Below are positions 16,128-27,000 of a DNA stretch of 48,087 nucleotides, piece by piece; the first letter of the stretch is position 1, and every line of letters starts with the position of its first letter. The notes beneath the pieces were generated by a model. The model worked only from the letters and a program-made list of their open reading frames with translations, did no database searches and had not been told where the DNA came from. The DNA is from Aliivibrio_A kagoshimensis (GTDB lineage Bacteria; Pseudomonadota; Gammaproteobacteria; Enterobacterales; Vibrionaceae). Both the position numbers and the translations under genes were made by a program. Location: positions 1-48,087 of the forward strand of contig NZ_JAKJSQ010000030.1 in assembly GCF_050337105.1 (NCBI RefSeq), read 5' to 3'.

Positions 16128-16415
16128 ATGCAAATTAACTTAACCGGCAACCACATCGAACTGACTGAAGCATTACATGACAGTGTAAATTCTAAATTTA
16201 AAAAATTAGAGCGTTTCTTTGAGCATATTAATAATGCTCATGTCGTTTTGAAAGTAGAAAAAGATCAGCAAATTGCTGAAGCTACTCTCCATGTGAATCA
16301 AGGCGAAATACATGCCTCTTCCGTTTCAGATAACATGTACGCAGCGATCGACAGCTTAGTAGATAAGCTTGTACGTCAGCTCAATAAACATAAAGAAAAG
16401 TTAAGTAATCACTAA
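16128..16415 (+). CDS. hpf: Ribosome hibernation promoting factor, short form
   Basis: Binds the 30S decoding region in stationary phase and, with RMF, promotes 100S dimers. The ATG at 16128, with GAAGGAAGA upstream, gives 95 residues, the short E. coli HPF type; the longer open frame runs back inside rpoN and is not used. The basic helix and the ADVHLV-like strand (ATLHVNQGEIHA) are recognisable. Co-transcribed with rpoN and ptsN. Confidence 0.93.
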   Translation: MQINLTGNHIELTEALHDSVNSKFKKLERFFEHINNAHVVLKVEKDQQIAEATLHVNQGEIHASSVSDNMYAAIDSLVDKLVRQLNKHKEKLSNH

Positions 16416-16417
16416 TC

Positions 16418-16915
16418 ATGCAAATTAACCAAGTATTATCATTGGACTGTACCAAAAGTGCGGTCCAGTGCAGCAGTAAAAAACGTGCTCTCGAATTAAT
16501 TAGTCAACTTGCCGCTGCAGAGCTTGGTGATAATGAAAAAGATCTCTTTAACTGCATGCTCACCAGAGAAAAAATGGGCAGTACCGGCATCGGGAATGGC
16601 ATTGCGATTCCCCATGGCCGAATATTCAACAGTGAGCAAGCGGTCGCAGTATTAATTCAATGCAAAGAACCGATTGAATTTGATGCTATCGATAATATGC
16701 CAGTTGATCTTCTGTTTGCACTGCTTGTTCCTGACTCACAATGTAAAGAGCACTTAAAAACCTTATCGAAAATGGCAGAGAGGCTGAGTGATAAAAAAGT
16801 CCTGAAGCAGTTAAGAGCCGCTAAGGATGACCAGCAACTCTTTACTATTATGGTTGGGGAGACGATCAATAATGACTCGCTCACTCCTACTCAAACTGCA
16901 GGAAATATTGGTTAA
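16418..16915 (+). CDS. ptsN: Nitrogen PTS EIIA component
   Basis: EIIA-Ntr, the last phosphocarrier of the regulatory nitrogen PTS. The 165 residues contain the phosphorylated His66 in GIAIPHGR. It regulates rather than transports sugars (in E. coli it acts on K+ transport and KdpD). It starts 2 bases after hpf, and its partner npr is two genes downstream. Confidence 0.95.
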   Translation: MQINQVLSLDCTKSAVQCSSKKRALELISQLAAAELGDNEKDLFNCMLTREKMGSTGIGNGIAIPHGRIFNSEQAVAVLIQCKEPIEFDAIDNMPVDLLFALLVPDSQCKEHLKTLSKMAERLSDKKVLKQLRAAKDDQQLFTIMVGETINNDSLTPTQTAGNIG

Positions 16916-16920
16916 ATATC

Positions 16921-17781
16921 ATGAAATTAATGGTTGTTAGTGGCTGTTCAGGCGCTGGGAAATCAGTGGCTCTGAGAGTATTTGAAGATCTTGGCTACTA
17001 TTGTGTTGATAATTTACCCGTCAATTTACTCGATCAATTCATTGACTCGATCAGCGAAAGTGGCCAAAACATCGCTGTCAGTATCGATATTCGAAACTTA
17101 CCCAAAGATCCTACCTCACTACAAACCACACTGAACAAACTGAACTCACTGCATGATCTCAATGTGATTTTTCTAGATGCAGAGAAAAAAGAGTTAGTAA
17201 AACGATACAGCGAAACAAGAAGACTTCACCCTCTCTCGCAAAGTAACCAAAAAAATGCAGTATCTCTTGAACAAGCCGTCGAATTAGAGAAAAAGATCCT
17301 GTCTCAACTAAAAGGTCGCTCCGATCTTGTCCTTGATACCACCTCTCTCTCCATACATGATTTAAGTGAAACTCTGCGTTCTCGAGTGTTAGGCCAAGAG
17401 TCAAAAGAACTTGTGATGGTGTTTGAGTCTTTTGGTTTTAAATATGGTCTTCCGACTGATGCCGATTATGTATTTGACGTCCGATTTTTACCTAACCCAC
17501 ACTGGGAGCCGACACTCAGGCCGATGACAGGGTTAGATGCGCCAGTGCAGGAGTACCTCTCTAATTTTGACGAAGTGAATCAATTGCAGTCACAAATTCA
17601 GGCATTCTTTGAAAGCTGGTTGCCTTCGCTAGAGAAAAATAATCGCAGCTACTTAACCGTTGCTATAGGGTGTACTGGCGGGCAACACCGCTCGGTTTAT
17701 ATCACTCAACAGCTAGCGGAATACTTCAAAAGCCAAGGTAAACAGGTTCAAGTTCGTCATAAAACGTTAGAAAGACGATAA
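16921..17781 (+). CDS. rapZ: RNase adapter protein RapZ
   Basis: P-loop protein that in E. coli binds GlcN6P and the sRNA GlmZ and delivers it to RNase E, tuning GlmS synthesis. The 286 residues have Walker A GCSGAGKS at 8-15 and a C-terminal RNA-binding domain with GCTGGQHRSVY. Length and neighbours match E. coli. Whether GlmZ-type sRNAs are the target in this host cannot be judged from the window. Confidence 0.95.
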   Translation: MKLMVVSGCSGAGKSVALRVFEDLGYYCVDNLPVNLLDQFIDSISESGQNIAVSIDIRNLPKDPTSLQTTLNKLNSLHDLNVIFLDAEKKELVKRYSETRRLHPLSQSNQKNAVSLEQAVELEKKILSQLKGRSDLVLDTTSLSIHDLSETLRSRVLGQESKELVMVFESFGFKYGLPTDADYVFDVRFLPNPHWEPTLRPMTGLDAPVQEYLSNFDEVNQLQSQIQAFFESWLPSLEKNNRSYLTVAIGCTGGQHRSVYITQQLAEYFKSQGKQVQVRHKTLERR

Positions 17782-17800
17782 CGACACACATTGAGATACC

Positions 17801-18079
17801 ATGCAGACTATCACTCATAAAAATGTATTAATTCGTAATCGTTTGGGCCTACACGCCAGAGCGGCTATCAAGTTAGTTGAATTAGCGCAAAGCTTTGATG
17901 CAAGTGTCACGATTAAAAGTGAAGAGAAAGAAGCGATGGCTGAAAGCGTGATGGGCTTATTAATGCTAGAGTCAGCTCAAGGCCAACACGTTGATGTTAT
18001 GGCGACTGGACCTGAAGCGGAGAGCGCACTCAATGCTATCTGCCAGCTGATAGAAGATGGATTTGATGAAGAGCGTTAA
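17801..18079 (+). CDS. npr: Phosphocarrier protein NPr
   Basis: HPr-like carrier (also called PtsO) that passes phosphate from EI-Ntr to PtsN. The 92 residues have the phosphorylated His18 in NRLGLHARAA. The last gene of the cluster. No intrinsic terminator is visible before mgtE, 106 bases on. Confidence 0.94.
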   Translation: MQTITHKNVLIRNRLGLHARAAIKLVELAQSFDASVTIKSEEKEAMAESVMGLLMLESAQGQHVDVMATGPEAESALNAICQLIEDGFDEER

Positions 18080-18185
18080 TCCCATTCTTATTTATTAACT
18101 ATTTAGTTATTGAGTGCTGCTAAAATAACTTACACGTTGCTCTGATTTGCGTTACTATTCAGCGCATTGAATAGGAGGCGAGCCT

Positions 18186-19541
18186 ATGGCAGAGCAACAA
18201 GAATTCGACCAAACCCACCAAACACTCCAAGATGTATCAAACGCTCTAGAAAATGGGATGTTTGTTCATGTCAGACGCCAGCTTCTAGACATGGAACCCG
18301 AGGATATTGCACACCTATTAGAAGCTTCACCTCGAAAAAGCCGTGATGTCTTATGGCAATTGACCGATCCTGAAGATTACGGCGAGATCCTCGATGAACT
18401 TTCTGAGGATGTAAAAGACGGAATCGTATCTCAAATGGCTCCGGAGAAGCTTGCTGAAGCAACGGAAGGGATGGAGACAGATGATGTCGCCTACGTCCTA
18501 CGAAGCCTTCCTGATGACGTATCGCGTGAAGTCCTGGATCAGATGGACGTCATTGACCGTGATCGTGTCGAAACCGCGCTCTCCTATTCAGAGGATACTG
18601 CTGGCAGTATCATGAATATTGACGTGATCACCATTAGGGCTGATGTTGAAGTCGAAGTGGTACTCCGTTATTTACGTATGCGTGGAGAACTACCTGAAGC
18701 CACTGACGCCTTATATGTTATCGATGAAAATAGTCGATTGATTGGTCACTTATCCATCACCTCTTTGGTTACAACCCAACCTGAAATTACGGTGCTGGAT
18801 ATCATGCAAGATGCCGACGAAGCGATCCCAGTAGATATGGACACTGGTGAAGTGGCTAAATTATTTGAGCGTCGAAATTGGGTATCTGCTCCCGTAGTTG
18901 ATGAGAATGAACACCTTGTTGGTCGTATTACCATTGATGACGTCGTGGATGTTATCCGTGAAGATGCCGACCATACTATGATGAGCATGGCGGGTATGGA
19001 CGATGATGAAGATACCTTTGCGCCTGTCGTCAAATCTGCCCGCAGAAGAAGTGTCTGGTTAGGCGTTAACGTTCTTGCCGCGCTGACCGCCGCATCTGTG
19101 TCTAACATGTTTGAAGCCACACTTGAACAGATGGCAGCGATTGCAGTTTTAATGACGATTGTTCCATCTATGGGTGGCGTTGCAGGCAATCAAACCGTTG
19201 CTCTGGTCATTCGAGGCCTTGCTGTTGGCCATATAGGTGAGAGTAACCAACGTTCTCTACTTATGAAAGAAGCTTCCATCGGTGTCTTAAACGGTGTGTT
19301 ATGGGCATCGATTATCGGTGGTATTGTGGTGGTATGGAAAGGCGATATAACCTTAGGGCTTATCATTGCTGCCGCTATGATGGCTAATTTGACTGTTGCG
19401 GGCATTGCTGGGGTTGGTATCCCATTAATTCTCAAGAAGTTAAAAATCGACCCTGCGCTTGCGGGGGGAATGGCACTAACCACCATTACCGATGTTCTTG
19501 GGCTGTTTGTCTTTTTGGGATTGGCAACCATATTTATCTAG
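18186..19541 (+). CDS. mgtE: Magnesium transporter MgtE
   Basis: Dimeric Mg2+ channel gated by cytosolic Mg2+. The 451 residues have the usual order: N-terminal superhelical domain (about 15-130), CBS pair (about 135-260), connecting helix, then five membrane helices with the pore signature PSMGGVAGNQT near 328-338. AGGAGGCGAG is a strong ribosome site. The 106-base gap after npr holds a 7-bp inverted repeat (AGTTATT/AATAACT, 18105-18130) without a T-run. I see no Mg2+ riboswitch there, and the gap is too short for a full M-box. Confidence 0.95.
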   Translation: MAEQQEFDQTHQTLQDVSNALENGMFVHVRRQLLDMEPEDIAHLLEASPRKSRDVLWQLTDPEDYGEILDELSEDVKDGIVSQMAPEKLAEATEGMETDDVAYVLRSLPDDVSREVLDQMDVIDRDRVETALSYSEDTAGSIMNIDVITIRADVEVEVVLRYLRMRGELPEATDALYVIDENSRLIGHLSITSLVTTQPEITVLDIMQDADEAIPVDMDTGEVAKLFERRNWVSAPVVDENEHLVGRITIDDVVDVIREDADHTMMSMAGMDDDEDTFAPVVKSARRRSVWLGVNVLAALTAASVSNMFEATLEQMAAIAVLMTIVPSMGGVAGNQTVALVIRGLAVGHIGESNQRSLLMKEASIGVLNGVLWASIIGGIVVVWKGDITLGLIIAAAMMANLTVAGIAGVGIPLILKKLKIDPALAGGMALTTITDVLGLFVFLGLATIFI

Positions 19542-19563
19542 TTAGAATGGAATGTTCAGACAC

Positions 19564-19602
19564 AAAAAAACCGAAGCCATTTTTTAATGCTTCGGTTTTT
19601 TA
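19564..19602. terminator. Bidirectional terminator between mgtE and pmbA
   Basis: CCGAAGC (19571-19577) and GCTTCGG (19589-19595) pair, extended by the flanking A and T runs on both sides, with an 11-nt loop. The two convergent genes end on either side, so it can serve both. Confidence 0.85.
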
Positions 19603-19629
19603 TTATGCCTAACTTATCAAGTCACAGAG

Positions 19630-20973
19630 CTACTCACCGGCAATTTTCATTGACTCAATTAAGATAGAGCCGGTTTGGATTTGCGACCGTGTTTCAACAT
19701 CGCTGCCAACAGCAACAATCTGATTAAACATATTCGTTAAGTTTCCAGCAATGGTAATTTCGGTCACTGGATATTGGATTTCACCATTTTCAACCCAGAA
19801 TCCCGCAGCCCCACGAGAGTAATCACCAGTCACAGTATTCACACCTTGACCCATTAGCTCTGTCACCAATAACCCTTTGTCCATCAGCTTTAGCATCTGT
19901 TCAAAATTCTGTCCTGTTGATTTCACAAACCAATTATGGATACCACCAGCATGACCTGTTGGTTCCATCTTTAATTTACGCGCCGCGTAACTCGTCATCA
20001 GATAGGTCGCCAATACACCATCCGTGATGATCTCTCGATCTTGGGTTATTAACCCTTCACTATCAAAGGGGCTACTAGCTAGGCTTTTATGGATATGAGG
20101 ACGTTCACTAACATTGAACCAATCAGGAAATATTTTCTCATTTAGCTTATCCAATAAAAACGTCGATTTTCGGTATAAATTGGCGCCACTGATCCCCATC
20201 ACAAGATGACCTAATAATCCGGTAGCTACATCTGCTGAAAACATCACAGGAACTTCCATCGTACTGAGTTTTTTAGCATCTAGGCGACTGATGGTTCTTT
20301 TAGCCGCTTCACTGCCTACCACTTGAGGTTTCCATAGGTCATCACGATGGCGTGCCACAGAGTAACTATAATCACGCTCCATATTGCCATTTTTATCTGC
20401 TGCAATAACACAACAGCTCACGCTATGACGACTCGACGCATAACTGCCTAACATGCCATGACTATTGCCATATACTTTCACGCCGTAGTGGCTGTCATAA
20501 CTTGCCCCATCGCTCTGCTTAATTTTATCACTGTATGCTAAAGCAGCTTGCTCAGTTTCAATGGCAATTCTCGCCGCATAATCAGGCTCGGGCTCATCAG
20601 GGTGAAATAGGTCTAGATCTGGGTATTCAAAAGCCATCAACTCTTTTGGGGCAGGACCTGCGAACGGGTCTTGAGAAGTAAATTGTGCGATATCTAACGC
20701 TGCATTGACGGTTTGTTTGATCGCTTCATCGCTTAAGTCTGAGGTAGAAGCGCTTCCTTTTCTTTGATCACAATAGACCGTAATGCCTAACGCACCATCG
20801 CTATTAAACTCGACATTTTCCACTTCACAGTCATGCGTTGATACACTAATGCCTGTTGTTTTAGTGATAGCGACTTCAGCTGCATCTGATTTGGCCCCCG
20901 CCATCTCTAACGCTTTGGCTACTGCTGTTTCTAATTCAGCTCGTTGACGTGTTACTTGCTCTATTGCGTTCAT
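19630..20973 (-). CDS. pmbA: Metalloprotease subunit TldE/PmbA
   Basis: Partner of TldD in the TldD/TldE metalloprotease, known for microcin B17 maturation and CcdA turnover in E. coli; in vibrios its substrate is unknown. The 447 residues match the family (E. coli 450). TldE lacks the HExxxH zinc motif, and I see none here. It is divergent from darP, as in E. coli, and tldD lies just beyond darP, so both subunits are within 3.5 kb. Confidence 0.95.
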   Translation of the reverse strand: MNAIEQVTRQRAELETAVAKALEMAGAKSDAAEVAITKTTGISVSTHDCEVENVEFNSDGALGITVYCDQRKGSASTSDLSDEAIKQTVNAALDIAQFTSQDPFAGPAPKELMAFEYPDLDLFHPDEPEPDYAARIAIETEQAALAYSDKIKQSDGASYDSHYGVKVYGNSHGMLGSYASSRHSVSCCVIAADKNGNMERDYSYSVARHRDDLWKPQVVGSEAAKRTISRLDAKKLSTMEVPVMFSADVATGLLGHLVMGISGANLYRKSTFLLDKLNEKIFPDWFNVSERPHIHKSLASSPFDSEGLITQDREIITDGVLATYLMTSYAARKLKMEPTGHAGGIHNWFVKSTGQNFEQMLKLMDKGLLVTELMGQGVNTVTGDYSRGAAGFWVENGEIQYPVTEITIAGNLTNMFNQIVAVGSDVETRSQIQTGSILIESMKIAGE

Positions 20974-21110
20974 AAAACCACTTCAATTATTTCAGATATA
21001 ATAAGGATAACACCCTATTTAACGAAATAGCGCCCATTTAGTCATGAAACTTGCTAAAATAGTGCCATAGACCCTTTTATGGGTATCAAACTGTTACGAG
21101 AAGAGCAACT

Positions 21111-21632
21111 ATGAGCCGTAAAAATCAAAAAGCGCCTTGGGAAGAGGAAGAAGAGATCATTTGGGTCAGTAAAACCGAGATGAAGCAGGACATGAACGAT
21201 TTGCAAAAGCTAGGTGAACAACTGGTTGAACTCAAGCCCAGTATTTTGGCTAACTTTCCACTATCTGAAACCCTTTTTGATGCCGTAGTTGATGCACAAC
21301 GTTTTAAAAATGAAGCGAAACGACGTCAACTTCAACGTATTGGAAAACTGATGCGTTCTGAAGACCCTGAGCCGATTCAAGCCGCCTTAGATAAACACCA
21401 CAATAAACACTCTCAAGCGACTGTTGAGCTGCATAAGATGGAAGCAATGCGAGACCGAATTATTGCAGAAGGTGATGCGGCAATTGAAGAGGTGATGAAC
21501 CAGCACCCAGATGCTGATCGTCAACGCTTTAGACAGCTTGCTCGTCAAGCTGTGAAAGAGAAGACTCAGAATAAGGCGCCTAAAGCATTTCGTGAAATAT
21601 TTCAGGTATTAAAAGAGCTATCGACTAAATAA
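21111..21632 (+). CDS. darP: Dual-action ribosomal maturation protein DarP
   Basis: Formerly YjgA, a 50S assembly factor in E. coli. A 173-residue, charged, helical protein (DUF615), with a start at ATG after GAAGAGC. Divergent from pmbA (137-base gap) and followed by a terminator shared with tldD. The only plus-strand gene between mgtE and qstR. Confidence 0.93.
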   Translation: MSRKNQKAPWEEEEEIIWVSKTEMKQDMNDLQKLGEQLVELKPSILANFPLSETLFDAVVDAQRFKNEAKRRQLQRIGKLMRSEDPEPIQAALDKHHNKHSQATVELHKMEAMRDRIIAEGDAAIEEVMNQHPDADRQRFRQLARQAVKEKTQNKAPKAFREIFQVLKELSTK

Positions 21633-21657
21633 AGCGTATTTAGGCTAGGTCTTATAC

Positions 21658-21686
21658 AAAAAAAGAGCGATTAATCGCTCTTTTTT
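21658..21686. terminator. Bidirectional terminator between darP and tldD
   Basis: AGAGCGATTAATCGCTCT is a perfect self-complementary core flanked by seven A and six T, giving a long stem on either strand. It serves the convergent darP and tldD. Confidence 0.88.
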
Positions 21687-21722
21687 ATTACCATTTTTTG
21701 CTGAAACTAGAGTGGCTATTAA

Positions 21723-23168
21723 CTATTCAGTTCCACCCACAGTCAATGCATCCAATTTCAGTGTCGGCTGGCCGACACCAACAGGGACGCTTTGTCCTGC
21801 TTTGCCACACACACCAACACCGCGATCTAATGACAAGTCATTACCAACCATAGAGACCTGTTGCATCGCTTCAATGCCCGAGCCGACTAATGTCGCTCCT
21901 TTAATAGGTCTGGTGATCTTACCATTTTCAATCAAATAAGCCTCAGAGGCTGAAAAGACAAACTTACCAGAGGTAATATCCACCTGTCCGCCACCAAAAT
22001 TCGGAGCGTAGATCCCTTTCTCAACCGTTGAGATGATCTCTTCAGGTGTATGTTCACCTGGTAACATATAAGTATTGGTCATACGTGGCATAGGAAGGTG
22101 AGCGTAAGATTCACGGCGTCCATTCCCCGTAGGGTTAACCCCCATTAAACGTGCGTTCAGTTTATCCTGCATATACCCTTTCAGCACACCATTCTCGATC
22201 AGTGTGTTGTATTGCGACGGCGTGCCCTCATCATCAATATTCAATGAACCTCGACGATTAACAAGCGTTCCATCATCCACAATAGTACACAGTGAAGAAG
22301 TAACCTTATCTCCCACTTTACCCGAGAATACTGATGACTCTTTGCGGTTAAAATCGCCTTCAAGTCCATGTCCAACGGCTTCATGCAGCAACACACCTGG
22401 CCAACCAGAACCCAATACGACCGGCATGGTTCCAGCAGGTGCCGCATCGGCTTCTAAATTAACTAATGCTTGACGTATCGCTTCATCAGCAAAATGCAGT
22501 GCAACCGTTTTGTCTCCTTCCACATTAAGGAAGTGATCATAACCGTAGCGTCCACCACCGCCAGCACTGCCTCTCTCTCGCTTATCACCTTTCTGTATCA
22601 ATACACTGATAGATAAACGAACCAAAGGCCTAACGTCTGACGCAAATGTGCCATCCGTTGCTGCTACTAGCACCTCTTCATAAACGCCGTTAATACTGGC
22701 GGAGACCTCTTGAATTAAAGGCTCTTTCGTTCTGATGTAACGATCTATCTCCTCAAGCAGAGCTATTTTCGCCTGTTTGTCTAAACTTTTGAGAGGATCC
22801 ATTGGCGCATAGATACCACTTGATGTTGATGGTGCAAAGGTTTTCACTTTGCCATCGGCCCCTTGATGCACAATACCTCGTGCCGCTTTAGCACTCTGTT
22901 GTAAAGATGCTAAGTTAATCTGATCGGAATAGGCAAAACCTGTTTTTTCACCCGCAACGGCTCTAACACCTAACCCTCTATCAATATTAAAGGATCCATC
23001 TTTAATAATACTCTCTTCAAGTACTAAAGATTCGTGCCAGCAAGACTGAAAGAAGATATCCGCGTAATCAACTTGTCGAGATGTAATTATACTTAACGTT
23101 TGACTTAGCTCTTCTTGGCCAAGCCCTGACTGTTCTAATAACGTTTGCTCTACACTGTATGAACTCAT
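21723..23168 (-). CDS. tldD: Metalloprotease TldD
   Basis: Catalytic subunit of TldD/TldE. The 481 residues contain the zinc-binding HEAVGH motif with His262, Glu263 and His267. The length and sequence follow E. coli TldD. It heads toward darP; upstream are a nitrilase gene (10-base gap) and yhdP, the E. coli yhdP-tldD order with the nitrilase between them. Confidence 0.96.
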   Translation of the reverse strand: MSSYSVEQTLLEQSGLGQEELSQTLSIITSRQVDYADIFFQSCWHESLVLEESIIKDGSFNIDRGLGVRAVAGEKTGFAYSDQINLASLQQSAKAARGIVHQGADGKVKTFAPSTSSGIYAPMDPLKSLDKQAKIALLEEIDRYIRTKEPLIQEVSASINGVYEEVLVAATDGTFASDVRPLVRLSISVLIQKGDKRERGSAGGGGRYGYDHFLNVEGDKTVALHFADEAIRQALVNLEADAAPAGTMPVVLGSGWPGVLLHEAVGHGLEGDFNRKESSVFSGKVGDKVTSSLCTIVDDGTLVNRRGSLNIDDEGTPSQYNTLIENGVLKGYMQDKLNARLMGVNPTGNGRRESYAHLPMPRMTNTYMLPGEHTPEEIISTVEKGIYAPNFGGGQVDITSGKFVFSASEAYLIENGKITRPIKGATLVGSGIEAMQQVSMVGNDLSLDRGVGVCGKAGQSVPVGVGQPTLKLDALTVGGTE

Positions 23169-23178
23169 TGAGATTCTC

Positions 23179-24012
23179 TTAATTTTTTTTGATTAACTTA
23201 ATGCTACTTTCAAAGCGGACATGATCAGTAATTGGCATTCGTTGCCTAATAGTATTACTCATCTCAATATCTATATCGGAAACCAACACACCGGTCCCCT
23301 CTTTTTGTTCTTTATCAATGCTTCCCCACGGGTCAATAATCATGGAATGACCCCAAGTCTCACGCTCAGCATTGTGTTCCCCCCATTGAGCAGCAGCAAT
23401 AACCCAGCACTGCGTTTCAATCGCTCTCGCTCGCAACAGCACATCCCAATGCGCCCTACCAGTCACTTTAGTAAAAGCTGCTGGCACCACGATAATATCT
23501 GCGCCTTGACGTCTTAATTCACTGTATAAGTGTGGGAACCTCACATCATAACAGATCGATAATCCTACTCTACCAATTGGGGTATCGACCAGTTTAATGG
23601 CCTCTCCCGCTTCAAAGGTATCCGATTCTCGGTAGCTGTGATGCTTGTCTTCCACGTCCACGTCAAACATATGAAGCTTTTCATATGAAGCTCTTATTTC
23701 ACCGCTATCATCAATCACCAAACAGGTGGTCGCGATCTTACCGTTACTTTTCCGAATGGGTAACGAGCCCACAATTAACCAGAGTTCAAAATGGCTCGCC
23801 ATCTCTTTAAGTTCAGATTGAATCGGTCCATTATCTAACGGCTCAGCATAGCGTTCATACTCTCCAGATGACCCAAATACAATGGAATTTTCTGGCGTGA
23901 CCACCAGCTCAGCACCTTGCAAATGAAGTCCATTTAAACTGCGTCTGAGTTGTTGTAAATTTCTGTCAGGATCCGCGCCTGAGCACATTTGGACCACACC
24001 TACTTTTGCCAT
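23179..24012 (-). CDS. Carbon-nitrogen hydrolase, NIT1-like (probable deaminated glutathione amidase)
   Basis: A nitrilase-superfamily amidase of 277 residues with the catalytic triad Glu41 (TPENS), Lys112 (YEKLHMFDVDV) and Cys154 (LSICYDVRFPHLY). The VxE-KLHMFDVD-CYDxRFP pattern is that of the NIT1/YbeM group, whose members hydrolyse deaminated glutathione; substrate assignment is inference. Between yhdP and tldD it is probably part of a long maf-rng-yhdP-nit-tldD transcript. Confidence 0.85.
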   Translation of the reverse strand: MAKVGVVQMCSGADPDRNLQQLRRSLNGLHLQGAELVVTPENSIVFGSSGEYERYAEPLDNGPIQSELKEMASHFELWLIVGSLPIRKSNGKIATTCLVIDDSGEIRASYEKLHMFDVDVEDKHHSYRESDTFEAGEAIKLVDTPIGRVGLSICYDVRFPHLYSELRRQGADIIVVPAAFTKVTGRAHWDVLLRARAIETQCWVIAAAQWGEHNAERETWGHSMIIDPWGSIDKEQKEGTGVLVSDIDIEMSNTIRQRMPITDHVRFESSIKLIKKN

Positions 24013-24065
24013 TATTCCAATCCCTATAATTCATCGTCGCAAGACAATTTAACCAGCACCAGATA

Positions 24066-27000
24066 CTACTGACCTGATTTCAACTCATCTTCAGACAAAC
24101 GGTATTCGCCTTTGCTTCTTGATAACTCTTTAACGGTAGGAGCATCTAAAGGCCCCTTTACTTCATATTGAACTTGAGTAATGACATCAATAACTGGAGA
24201 TAAAGCAGTCGTAACCGCTAAGACATACAGGGCTGTTACGGGAGTGACGGCAAATGCAGTTAAAATCGGAATCCCTGATGTTAAATCGGGCGTGAATTTC
24301 ACTTCGGCATCAACCAATCGTGTATTCAAATCGGCTCTGCCTTTAATGACCATCTCGCCAGCCACAGCATCCATGATTAAATTATTACTGACAAACACCC
24401 CTTTATGCATCTTTCCATCACCAGTAATCGAGTTAAACGCCATTCCCTCATCAAACACATCGGTGAAATCTAATTTCATTTTACGAATGATCGAATCTAA
24501 ACTAAATAGTCCTAATAATCTTGCCGCACCTTTGACATCGGTAATCGTCCCACTGCCAAATTTCGTTTTGACATTACCATTTAACGTATCCACTCGCATC
24601 GACCACAGCGTACCATCCCAATCCAGATTAGCCGTTGCAGAGAATGGGGCTTTTTGGATGCCCGAGCTAATACCGAAACGTTCGGAGAGTTCAGAGTTAT
24701 TTTCACCTTTAATGGTTAGGTTAAAATCTGAATGTGAGTAATTTTTCTGCTCATTTAAACTCCACTGCCCCTGCAAATGAAAGAGATTTTTACCACTGGT
24801 CACCGAAAACTCTTGCCAGATCAACTTCTCTTTCTCTCGTCTCAATTGCAAATTTACTTGGCCAAGTTTATACCCTTGTAACCATGCATCTTTAATCGAA
24901 AAATCTAAACTCGGAATATACTGATGCAACTGACTATCCAGTTTAGAGATCAACGGCTGCTCATTTTTAGCATGATGTATCTTATCGTCACCCTCCGAAT
25001 CTAATGCTGGCAGATAGAGATGCATGCTATCTAATTGAACAACTAAAGGTGAGCCCTCACGATAACGCAACTCACCTTTTGCCTCTCGACTATCAAGAGC
25101 AACATACCATCCTAACGATTTTTTTCGTGCTTCACTCTCAACATCATGCCATTGCAAACTGGCTAGAGTCAGCTCTTCAACGTTAACAGCAATCTTCTCT
25201 GGCATAGGAATAACTGGTAATTTACCCTCAGCAGAGGCCGACGGTGTTACATCAGAAAAGAGGGGGAACAGATCAAACCACGCATCCATATTAAACTGCG
25301 GCGCATTCACTGATGCATAATGCCCCACCACAGGACTGACTTTAAAATTTCCCTTACCAATGACGACATTACTCGCATCAATCACTGGTTTTTGATCACT
25401 GATATCGATCTCAGCTTGATATTTTGCTTGAGGCAAAGTCACTCGTCCAGATAGAGCCTGTTTATTACCAGATACTTGAACTCTTGCCTTTCCACTGTCA
25501 GAGAGTGATTTATTCAGTGGATAAGGAAGGAAACTTTCAACGTCAAGTAGGTTGGCTAGCAGATCGACCTGATAAGTGAAACCAATATCTTCTACCTGAA
25601 CATCGATGCTACTGTTCCAGTCAATATCACCACTCACACGAGCCATAACCTGATGATCAATATAGGGTTTTAACGGTTCTACTTTCCAACGTCCTGAAGC
25701 ATTAATATCAACCGCATACCCTTTCGATCGATCTTCTCCATTAAAATCAACAGAGATCGGTTGTTTAAGTAGCAGAGCTTCTAGTCCTTTCCCATTAATG
25801 ACATCATCATCAAAATTGACCCGTCCAGTCACCGATGACAGCGCCATAGAAAGAAAAGGGATATCTACTTGATTATTATTCAGATCAGCGTATCCCCAAG
25901 AACGTACTACCGAACCATCAAATGGAATATCAAGCTGAAATTCTGTGGTGACATCACCCTCCACTTGAAAGGTGGTTAACGCCACACCAACGGAATCAAC
26001 TAACGGGCTGGCCGTCATGTAATTTCTCACGGACTCCCCTGAAGACTTGGCATTGGCCGTGATCATCAAGCGCCCCTCTTCACCTAGTTCTTCCACTACA
26101 CCAATAACTCGGGTCGCTTCCACATCCATCAATTTGGCGGAGCGGGAATCAAAATACATGCCGGCATTTTTAAAGGTAAGATCAAGCTGAAGATCCTCTA
26201 TGGTTGGCCACGCCGTATCAAAACTAAATTTCGCCTCTTGCAGGGGCACTTCAATTTGAAAAATTCCATCATTTTTTTCATATGGAAAATCCGCTAACTC
26301 GCCATACCATAGCAGTTGAGCTGTTTTTGCTTTTCCCCCTTGAATTGCAGTGGATAGGTAATCAGTCAGTGATTGGCCGAGAGCTAACGTCGGTAGGTAA
26401 CGCCATGTTTCCCCTGCGTTATAAGCATCCACTTCACCATAAAAAGAGAGGACCGCTGAGCTCTCATAGGGAAAATCCAGCCTAAACTCACCTATCGCTT
26501 GCAAATCGGGGGTTGTCACATCAATTTTATCTGACCACAACTGCCAGCCATCGTTGCTGAGAGTCCAGTAAGCCATGACCTCCCCATATTTAATGTTCAA
26601 AGGGGCTTGGAACACCTCACCATAAGGAAGTTTATCATCCAGCAGTGTCACCTTCGCTTCACCTTTTTCAGTGTTGCCTGCCAGTTGAATATTCAGTTTA
26701 TGAACTTCTGGTAATAACTCCCACTGTTGAATACCAAACTGAGTGATAGACGCAGAAAAATAGGGCTCTTCCTGATCTCTTTTTGCAATGCGCACATCAC
26801 CAACTTGGCCTTGTGGTCCTAATGTTTTAATCCAGTTATCTATCGATGCTGATTCAGGAATAAGTGAAATGAGGGGCTTGATCCTATCCAACGACAGCTC
26901 ATTGATGTTAAGCAACCACTGATCGTGACTCCAAGAGAATGCGGCGGACAGTTCAGGCCATCTGTTCTTATCGCTTTCAATATTCAGCTTTGAAGCGTAA

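Noticed and set aside
18080..18185. Magnesium riboswitch (M-box) before mgtE
   Set aside because: The gap is only 106 bases and shows just one 7-bp inverted repeat, with no terminator-like switch. mgtE riboswitches are mainly a Gram-positive feature.
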